Shown in pieces: positions 50,752 through 56,031 of a DNA stretch of 56,031 nt (position 1 is its first letter; each line of letters starts with the position of its first letter). The stretch is from an uncultured Alphaproteobacteria bacterium (lineage in GTDB: Bacteria; Pseudomonadota; Alphaproteobacteria; RF32; CAG-239): assembly GCA_902464275.1 (NCBI GenBank), contig CABQIK010000011.1:1-56031 (forward strand), in the 5' to 3' direction. The notes beneath the pieces are model-generated. The model made no database searches. It was not told the DNA's origin and was given only the letters and a program-made list of their open reading frames with translations. Both the position numbers and the translations under genes were made by a program.

Positions 50752-52533
50752 CTAAGCCTGCCGTAAAAATCCGGCGGGCAAGTTAAACGGCATATTTTGC
50801 GGTAATTCCGATAATTGCTGATTGGGGAAATCAGACTGAAAAAATTTATCGGTGTTTTCAATACCGGCATCCTGCAAAACTTTTTTAACAATTTGAGCCT
50901 TATTCAGCGGCACGTCTTTATCATTCCAAACCAGTGAAAGCGTTTGGATTATTTTATCATTATTCAAAGTACGCTGCTGAATACCGGAATTGTCGGTGTA
51001 TTTGTATTCGTAATTTCCCTGCCGCACGGAATCGTCTATTTGTTTCCATACCGGCTGACCGCAAACATTACAATACACCTCTTCGGCGCCAAATTTCATA
51101 TTGGCTTCAAGTTCGGCCACCTTTTCAACCATCGGCACAATTACATTTTGTTTAATGGTGTCTAAGGTTTTGCCCAAACGAGTTGTCTGCCCCCTAACCT
51201 GAACACTGATTTCAGTTGCGGTGGCTGTGTGAACCTCTTGTTGACCCTGCATATTAGGATAAATGCCGCTCACATTGGAGGCGGCATCATCGTAATATTG
51301 AATAAGGGCTTCATTGCTGATAAGCGGAAACTGCATTTTGATAATCGCGCTCGGATCTTCAAGTCCTTGCTTGTATTCAACCTGCTTTCCGGGATAAAGC
51401 CTGATTTTTTCTTCTTTAAAAAAACCTTCAGGCGCATAAGCCGGCGGGTTTAAGTTAAGTAATTGCGCGTCATTTTGCAGATTAACTTTGTTTTCCTGCT
51501 CTTTGCATAAATCATAAATTGACCACAGTTCCGGAATGCCTCGTTTGCTTTTGACATCACGGAACAGCGCCATATTTATAATCGGATTAATAATCCAACG
51601 GTTGGGTTCAAACACCGCCAGATATTTACGCCCGATAACCACAATGTGCCAATTTTTAAGCACTGTGCCATCAGGCATGGTATAATCTCCCCAATACTGC
51701 AAAACTTCGGCGCGATTATTATCAATAACCTCGTCGGTTTTTTCGGCAACATGACGGTCAGTATCGGTTGCCGGCTTAATCAGCATGGTTTTAAGCTCTT
51801 CGGTTTCTGCTTTGCTTAGATTATACAATTTGTTACTCGCAATTGAAGCATAGGTTTCCCACGATTTAATAATCTTGCCGCATTCATCCCAATTTTGCGC
51901 GTCTTCCGGATTAACTCGGGGGTCAAACACCAAATTAAGCGGATTTATCGCCTCAACATTGGCACCGTTATAAATTTCTTGATTGAAAATTCCAAACATG
52001 CCATGTTTTAATATCGGTTTGTGCTCGCTAAAATCTGGTTTATCAAGCCGGCGGCGGATTGATTTATACTTTTTTCGCCAACCGATAAACAAACAAATTT
52101 CGCCAACACTGCCCAGATATTCAATGGCTGTATCAAGTTTGCGTTGAATGCCGATTTTGTAAAACGTGTTCACCAACTTTTGTTTTTGCAGCATGGCGGT
52201 TTCGGCCGATTTGGCGTCAGTGCCGTGCACATCAAACAAACTGTCAATATTTGAGTAAATATTATCCCAAATAAACGCCTGCTGAGTTTGAAAAAGCGAA
52301 TAAATTTTATTTAGGTAAATATCCGATTTCCAATCGTCATCAGAGTTTACATTTTCTTTTTTACGCTCATCCAAATAAATTTCGGAGCTGAGTTTTTCAG
52401 CTATGCTCTTTTGTTTGGCGCGAACACTGTCCCAACTGCCAAACAAGTCGGAAACATCTGCGATAATATCTTTTTTATTTTTTGCATCCAAGGTCGGAAG
52501 CTGATCTTCTTGTTCAAGAGTATATTCAAACAT
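50752..52533 (-). CDS. Portal protein
   Basis: A 593-residue protein. The segments LVFDPRVNPEDAQNWDECGK, INPIINMALFRDVKSKRGIPELW and NVSGIYPNMQGQQEVHTATATEIS are typical of podovirus portals (head-tail connectors), which form the 12-subunit DNA gate. There is a C-x2-C pair (EEVYCNVCGQPV) near the C-terminal part. ATG 52533 is preferred because AAAGGA lies eight bases upstream; in-frame starts upstream fall in or before a hairpin. Confidence 0.82.
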   Translation of the reverse strand: MFEYTLEQEDQLPTLDAKNKKDIIADVSDLFGSWDSVRAKQKSIAEKLSSEIYLDERKKENVNSDDDWKSDIYLNKIYSLFQTQQAFIWDNIYSNIDSLFDVHGTDAKSAETAMLQKQKLVNTFYKIGIQRKLDTAIEYLGSVGEICLFIGWRKKYKSIRRRLDKPDFSEHKPILKHGMFGIFNQEIYNGANVEAINPLNLVFDPRVNPEDAQNWDECGKIIKSWETYASIASNKLYNLSKAETEELKTMLIKPATDTDRHVAEKTDEVIDNNRAEVLQYWGDYTMPDGTVLKNWHIVVIGRKYLAVFEPNRWIINPIINMALFRDVKSKRGIPELWSIYDLCKEQENKVNLQNDAQLLNLNPPAYAPEGFFKEEKIRLYPGKQVEYKQGLEDPSAIIKMQFPLISNEALIQYYDDAASNVSGIYPNMQGQQEVHTATATEISVQVRGQTTRLGKTLDTIKQNVIVPMVEKVAELEANMKFGAEEVYCNVCGQPVWKQIDDSVRQGNYEYKYTDNSGIQQRTLNNDKIIQTLSLVWNDKDVPLNKAQIVKKVLQDAGIENTDKFFQSDFPNQQLSELPQNMPFNLPAGFLRQA

Positions 52534-52550
52534 TCTTGTTCCTTTCATGT

Positions 52551-52583
52551 TAAAAAAAATCCCCGTAACCTTTGCGGTCGGGG
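52551..52583 (-). terminator. Hairpin and T-run just before the portal gene
   Basis: CCCCG/CGGGG and ACC/GGT arms (52561-52583), followed on the minus strand by eight T and then the portal ATG region within about 20 bases. It could terminate the upstream transcript or act as an attenuator of the portal operon. Confidence 0.6.
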
Positions 52584-52726
52584 CTGTCAAAATTTAAGTT
52601 GTATTTTATTGCGGTTGAAAATGCGGCATGCTTATCTGCTTAAATCCGGCAGACTTTTTTATGCGCCATATTCAACCTATGTTTATTTATAAATTTTTTA
52701 ATCACTCTCCTTTCATATTTATATAG

Positions 52727-52757
52727 CAAAACCGCCTGCGGTGTTTTCGCAGGCGGT
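52727..52757 (-). terminator. Hairpin after the module copy 1
   Basis: CCGCCTGCG/CGCAGGCGG, perfect 9-base stem (52732-52740 and 52748-52756), TTTTGC on the minus strand. The same hairpin occurs at 54738-54762 at the end of module copy 2. The 52584-52771 gap holds nothing else that I can see. Confidence 0.65.
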
Positions 52758-52771
52758 GAAGATTATTGGTA

Positions 52772-53143
52772 TTAATCAAAATAACAGCTTCCGGTTTTAG
52801 GATTTATCGGGACTTTGTACTTGTCACATAATTCCAAGTAATATTTATGTGCCTGCTCTCTGTCACAATGTTCCCTATCATTATAACATTCATCTAGGAT
52901 CTTTTGGTGTTCCGGTGTCATTTGCACACATCCATACTTACTATTCCATGTTAAACAATCCATTCTGCAGCGATTTTCTGCATAATCCCAAACCCCATGT
53001 TTAGCTTCTAAACAAAAAGTAGGTTCATCAGTATACAAAAAAATCACTAACAAACATAACAAGACTATTACTGTTAGCGTCATATAAAGTATAAACTTAA
53101 ATATGCGAAAAATTATGTTTTTAATACCTATCATTAATTTCAT
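52772..53143 (-). CDS. Small membrane-anchored Cys-rich protein, module copy 1
   Basis: A 123-residue protein: a TM segment (about residues 12-34, ILYMTLTVIVLLCLLVIFLY) followed by a domain with eight Cys residues (CLEAKHGVWDYAENRCRMDC, and others), probably disulphide-bonded outside the cytoplasm. A second copy at 54778-55149 is similar throughout. Its first 23 bases overlap the end of the preceding gene. Role unknown; an immunity or superinfection function for the pair is one possibility. Confidence 0.6.
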   Translation of the reverse strand: MKLMIGIKNIIFRIFKFILYMTLTVIVLLCLLVIFLYTDEPTFCLEAKHGVWDYAENRCRMDCLTWNSKYGCVQMTPEHQKILDECYNDREHCDREQAHKYYLELCDKYKVPINPKTGSCYFD

Positions 53144-54335
53144 CTACTCTATACCTCTGACAACCTTCTTTTGCATTTCTATATAACGGGTTCTTAGATA
53201 AATGTATACTATTTTTATTCACTTGTCTATCATGATTATAATCAGTGATTGCTTCTTGAGGTGTAAGACCTTTGATTAAATTCCAATAATAATCAAACCC
53301 CTCTTTTCTATCCCCCCAATAATCTGCAAATCGTTCACCGTATTTTCCACGTCTTGTTGCGTCAAAATGAGCCTTACAATGAAAATAATCATCATTTTTT
53401 TTCGTATTATCAGCCCGCATAAGTATATAATGCTTTATCATATCAGAAGCCGCTAATGCATATTGCACAGGTGCAAAACGTTTCATATATTGTATCACAT
53501 TATCCGCATTGCCTAAAGTAATACCATTTAATGGAAGTTTTATTCCATAGCCAAGATCCGATAAATCATCTGCTATTTCAGGTACTAAATAGTCATTAAC
53601 AAAAACATTCCGCGGACTTCTTTTCACCAAAGGCGTCGGAGGCTGGTTGTTATAGGCAGAATAAGCCAATTGTACCTGTGGATACTGCTGCATTGGTTGA
53701 ATGTGCAGCGCCTGCGGGATTTCCGGCATTTGCGGCAATTCCGATGTTTGCGGTTCCGGGGCTTTCGGGGATGTCGGCATTTTGGGGAGTTTCGGCATTG
53801 AAAATCCCGTGCCAAGCATTTCTTTTTGTTTAGCCTCGTTAATGCCAAATCCGGTTACCATATCCGAATGCTTTAAATCCATGCCCTTGGTTAAATCCGG
53901 CAATTTGGTTTGACCAAACCCGTTCAGTCTGCCCGCATTGTTAAGCCCAAAGTTGTTGGTGTTGCCAAGCCCGAAAGCGCTCTTTTGCGGTTTGTACGGT
54001 TCAAAGCCTGAGCCCGTATTAAGCGGCTTAGGCTGCACCGGCTGTAACGGATTATTCTGTACCGTCTGCTCCGGCTCTTCCGGCTTCGGATTTAAGTATT
54101 CTCCCCATTCGGGTTTCTTCTTGTTAATCACATCGCTTAAATGATCTAACAATTCATCGCCCATTTTGGGGTTGTCGTAAATTGAACGCACCAGCGAGCG
54201 AATTTCGCCCTCCGGTAATTTATAAACCTCCGGGAACAAGCGCTTCAAGACTTTGTAGTTATATGAAAACTTACGCGTCATTTTTTCATCGTGCTCGTTC
54301 TCAAAGGTTTCTCTTGTGAGGTACGAAGTGTACAT
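53121..54335 (-). CDS. Prophage protein with a serum-amyloid-A-like C-terminal segment, module copy 1
   Basis: A 404-residue protein. The first 80 residues are charged and helical; residues 85-215 are Pro/Gln/Asn-rich and repetitive (LPKMP, TSPKAPEPQTSELPQMPEIP); the C-terminal 150 residues are folded. The end contains YFHCKAHFDATRRGKYGERFA followed by DYWGDRKEGFDYYWN, which is like the serum-amyloid-A-type motif seen in some bacterial toxin and phage proteins, though I cannot be sure. AAGGAGA precedes the ATG at 54335. A second copy, cut by the edge, is at 55127. Confidence 0.55.
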   Translation of the reverse strand: MYTSYLTRETFENEHDEKMTRKFSYNYKVLKRLFPEVYKLPEGEIRSLVRSIYDNPKMGDELLDHLSDVINKKKPEWGEYLNPKPEEPEQTVQNNPLQPVQPKPLNTGSGFEPYKPQKSAFGLGNTNNFGLNNAGRLNGFGQTKLPDLTKGMDLKHSDMVTGFGINEAKQKEMLGTGFSMPKLPKMPTSPKAPEPQTSELPQMPEIPQALHIQPMQQYPQVQLAYSAYNNQPPTPLVKRSPRNVFVNDYLVPEIADDLSDLGYGIKLPLNGITLGNADNVIQYMKRFAPVQYALAASDMIKHYILMRADNTKKNDDYFHCKAHFDATRRGKYGERFADYWGDRKEGFDYYWNLIKGLTPQEAITDYNHDRQVNKNSIHLSKNPLYRNAKEGCQRYRVDEINDRY

Positions 54336-54362
54336 CTTACGTTCTCCTTGTAAAATTAAGTT

Positions 54363-54393
54363 AAAAAAATAGCTCCGTGTTTGCACACAGAGC
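54363..54393 (-). terminator. Terminator-like attenuator in the leader of module copy 1
   Basis: GCTCCGTGT/ACACAGAGC arms (54372-54380 and 54385-54393) with one G-T pair; on the minus strand seven T follow at 54363-54369, only about 28 bases before the ATG at 54335. Confidence 0.55.
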
Positions 54394-54404
54394 CGGTTAA
54401 AAAA

Positions 54405-54445
54405 ATAATCGCGATGGGCGTTTTTCACGCTCCTCTCGCGATTAT
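54405..54445. repeat. 10-bp perfect inverted repeat
   Basis: ATAATCGCGA (54405-54414) and TCGCGATTAT (54436-54445), with an inner GCG/CGC pair. It lies immediately upstream of the attenuator hairpin in the direction of transcription. Confidence 0.55.
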
Positions 54446-54475
54446 GCCAATTTATATAGCATATTTTTGCAAAAA

Positions 54476-54525
54476 TGTATCGCACGATTTTGTATCTTTT
54501 TGTATCGTCTTGTATTGTTTTGTAT
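54476..54525. repeat. TGTAT repeats with ten-base phasing
   Basis: TGTAT begins at 54476, 54491, 54501, 54511 and 54521. The last four are exactly one helical turn apart within TTTTTGTATCGTC-like units. This suggests an array of binding sites on one DNA face. Confidence 0.7.
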
Positions 54526-54705
54526 CGTTTTTTGCTCCATCTTTCTGTTTTAACACCATTTTATTTTGCGCACATTTTGCGATTTTTTTTGATTTTTTAC
54601 TGCAAATTACGCTTAATAAGAGTACATTAGACTAGAATACATCATATTTTCACACCTGTTTTACCCTTGCCAAACCCTCAAAAACCACTGTTTTTTGCCC
54701 CTGTT

Positions 54706-54721
54706 TCCGAATCGATTCGGA
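54706..54721. promoter_or_regulatory. 16-bp perfect palindrome
   Basis: TCCGAATCGATTCGGA, a perfect dyad of a size suited to a dimeric repressor, between the hairpin of module copy 2 and the phased repeats. Confidence 0.5.
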
Positions 54722-54737
54722 TTCCCGTAACAAAACA

Positions 54738-54762
54738 CCGCCTGCGGTATTTTCGCAGGCGG
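54738..54762 (-). terminator. Hairpin after module copy 2
   Basis: CCGCCTGCG (54738-54746) and CGCAGGCGG (54754-54762), TTTTG on the minus strand; matches the hairpin at 52732-52756. Confidence 0.6.
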
Positions 54763-54777
54763 ATAAGATTATTGGTA

Positions 54778-55149
54778 TTAATCAAAATAACACTCTCCGG
54801 TTTTAGGATCTATCGGCACTTTGTACTTCTCACATAATTCTAAGTAATACTTACGAGCTAGTTCTTTGTCACAATGTTCCCAATCATTATAACATTCATC
54901 TATAAACTTACGATGTTCCGGTGTCATGTGAATACACCCGTACTCAGATGTCCATTTGTAACAATCCTTTCTGCAACGGTTTTCATCATAATCCCAGACC
55001 CCGTGTTGTGTATCTAAACAATGTCCCGGTTCATCAAAAAACAAAAGAACCACTAGCAAACATAATAAAACGATTGCTGTTAGCGTCATATAAAGTATAA
55101 ACTTAAATATGCGAAAAATTATGTTTTTAATACCTGTCATTAATTCCAT
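54778..55149 (-). CDS. Small membrane-anchored Cys-rich protein, module copy 2
   Basis: A 123-residue copy of 52772-53143 with the same TM segment and the same Cys positions (CLDTQHGVWDYDENRCRKDC). Substitutions are scattered and mostly conservative. ATG 55149 follows a short AGG; an in-frame Met upstream would extend into the preceding gene. The Cys framework has been kept, which suggests both copies are functional. Confidence 0.6.
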   Translation of the reverse strand: MELMTGIKNIIFRIFKFILYMTLTAIVLLCLLVVLLFFDEPGHCLDTQHGVWDYDENRCRKDCYKWTSEYGCIHMTPEHRKFIDECYNDWEHCDKELARKYYLELCEKYKVPIDPKTGECYFD

Positions 55150-56031
55150 TTTTCCTATACCTCTGACAACCTTCTTTTGCATTTCTATATAACGGATTTT
55201 TAGATAAATGTATACTATTTTTATTCACTTGTCTATCATGATTATAATCAGCGCTTGCTTCTTGAGATGTAAAGCCTTTGATTAAATTCCGATAATAATC
55301 AACCTCCTCTTTTCTATCACCCCAATAATCTGCAAATTGTTCACCGTATTTTCCGCGTCTTGTTGCGTCAAAATGCGCCTTACAATGAAAATAATCATCA
55401 TTTCCGTTCGTATTATCAGCATGCATTAGTAGATATTGCTTTATCATATCGGAAGCTGCTAATGCATATTGTACAGGTGCAAAACGTTTCATATATTGTA
55501 TCACATTATCCGCATTGCCTAAAGTAATACCATTTAATGGAAGTTTTATTCCATAGCCAAGATCCGATAAATCATCTGCTATTTCAGGTACTAAATAGTC
55601 ATTAACAAAAACATTCCGCGGACTTCTTTTCACCAAAGGCATCGGGAGTTGGTTGTTATAAGCGGAATAAGCCAGTTGTGCCTGTGGATACTGCGGCATT
55701 GGTTGAATGTGCAGTGCCTGCGAGATTTCCGGCATTTGCGGCAATTCCGGTGTTCGCGGTTCAGGGGCTTTCGGGAATGTCGGCATTTTGGGGAGTTTCG
55801 GCATTTTGAAGCCTGTGCCAAACATTTCTTTTTGTTTGTCCTCGTTAATACCAAATCCGGTGACCATGTCTGAGCGCTTAAAGTCTAAGCCTTTGCTTAA
55901 ATCCGGCAATTTGGTTTGACCAAATCCGCCGATGTTGCCAAGCCCATTTAGTCTGCCCGCATTGTTAAGCCCAAAGTTGTTGGTGTTATTAAGCCCGAAA
56001 GCGCTCTTCTGCGGCTTGTACGGCTCAAAGC
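55127..56031 (-). CDS. Serum-amyloid-A-like prophage protein, module copy 2 (5' end beyond the window)
   Basis: The reading frame is open to the right edge. It contains the same FEPYKPQKSAFGL, FGQTKLPDL, Pro-rich and C-terminal regions as 53121-54335, with a small insertion (LGNIG) before FGQTK. A block of about 190 bases (around 55450-55640) is essentially identical to copy 1, while other parts show more changes. Confidence 0.55.
   Translation of the reverse strand, partial: FEPYKPQKSAFGLNNTNNFGLNNAGRLNGLGNIGGFGQTKLPDLSKGLDFKRSDMVTGFGINEDKQKEMFGTGFKMPKLPKMPTFPKAPEPRTPELPQMPEISQALHIQPMPQYPQAQLAYSAYNNQLPMPLVKRSPRNVFVNDYLVPEIADDLSDLGYGIKLPLNGITLGNADNVIQYMKRFAPVQYALAASDMIKQYLLMHADNTNGNDDYFHCKAHFDATRRGKYGEQFADYWGDRKEEVDYYRNLIKGFTSQEASADYNHDRQVNKNSIHLSKNPLYRNAKEGCQRYRKNGINDRY

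Larger units (their letters stand above)
54336..54777. other. Intergenic region between module copies: operator-like and hairpin sequences, no gene
   Basis: This 440-base stretch has no supported gene. In the leader of module copy 1 it contains a terminator-like hairpin (54363-54393), a ten-base inverted repeat (54405-54445), phased TGTAT repeats (54476-54525), a 16-base palindrome (54706-54721) and the hairpin that closes copy 2 (54738-54762). Confidence 0.7.
42095..56031 (-). mobile_element. Late region of a podovirus-like prophage (runs off the right edge)
   Basis: At least twenty same-strand genes in the order portal, scaffold, coat, adaptor, tail, virion protein, fibre, lysis. This is the P22-like podovirus layout, with short overlaps. 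The left boundary is after the lysis genes near 42,095; no attachment repeat was recognised there. Terminase, integrase, repressor and replication genes are absent and would be expected to the right of 56,031. Confidence 0.8.

Noticed and set aside
53121..54335. Terminase or tail-spike function for the Pro-rich prophage protein
   Set aside because: It has no ATPase or nuclease motif and no beta-helix pattern.
54476..54525. TGTAT repeats as a CRISPR array
   Set aside because: Units are about 10 bases without spacers; no cas genes.

Overview
The window looks like a chromosomal piece of a host-associated, fairly low-GC alphaproteobacterium, probably one of the uncultured gut lineages. This is an inference from three things. 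The housekeeping proteins (RpoD, GltX, ClpB, RecA, FabI, TolB) are proteobacterial in type. recA carries a GTTC-N7-GTTC box typical of alphaproteobacterial LexA. clpB has a CTTG-N18-CCTATAT promoter of the alphaproteobacterial sigma-32 type. No rRNA, tRNA or CRISPR array was seen.

Layout. 1-12,660: yegD-type Hsp70, a pilin-like gene, a lactate/malate dehydrogenase-like gene, gltX, rpoD, a class-I amidotransferase and several unrecognised exported or membrane proteins. 12,754-17,999: an integrated element of about 5.0 kb bounded by 218-bp direct repeats made from the 3' end of a histidine-phosphatase gene. It carries a KH-domain protein, two small unknown proteins, a DHH-motif protein and an Mpi/Pin-type serine recombinase. 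18,505-30,390: mixed accessory genes, including a macro-domain protein tail-to-tail with a 1,099-residue effector-like protein whose N-terminal third resembles an ADP-ribosyltransferase; also a hexose-6-phosphate mutarotase-like protein, a short FtsK-like ATPase, a transglutaminase-like cysteine protein and a TIM-barrel protein. 30,542-41,966: clpB, recA, YihY, fabI, a glycosyltransferase, an SMR exporter, tolB and a double ArsR-type regulator. 42,095 to the right edge: the late half of a podovirus-like (P22-like order) prophage, all on the minus strand: two copies of a 2,006-bp module, then portal, scaffold, coat, adaptor, tail, fibre and lysis genes. Terminase, integrase and early genes are not in the window.

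The most striking signal is a dispersed family of four single-gene pilin-like cassettes (ATGs at 2173, 27194, 33615 and 40715). All are on the plus strand and lie between unrelated genes. Each has the same type-IV-pilin-like N-terminus (Gly-Arg-Ser-Met-Val-Glu, with Glu at +5) followed by a divergent C-terminus. Each is preceded by the same 88-95-bp element, which contains a match to the DnaA-box consensus (TTATGCACA), an A-tract and a strong ribosome binding site. Two of the cassettes are also preceded by related GC-rich palindromic repeats. This looks like an expanded, diversifying surface-protein family with a shared control element.

How the genes work together: most of the chromosomal part consists of single genes separated by good bidirectional hairpin terminators, so few multi-gene operons can be claimed. 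The clear operons are the pair 11866-12660/10817-11845, the element genes 16758 to 12973, the pair 26069 to 24010, the pair 23929 to 20285, and the prophage late operon with several ATGA overlaps.
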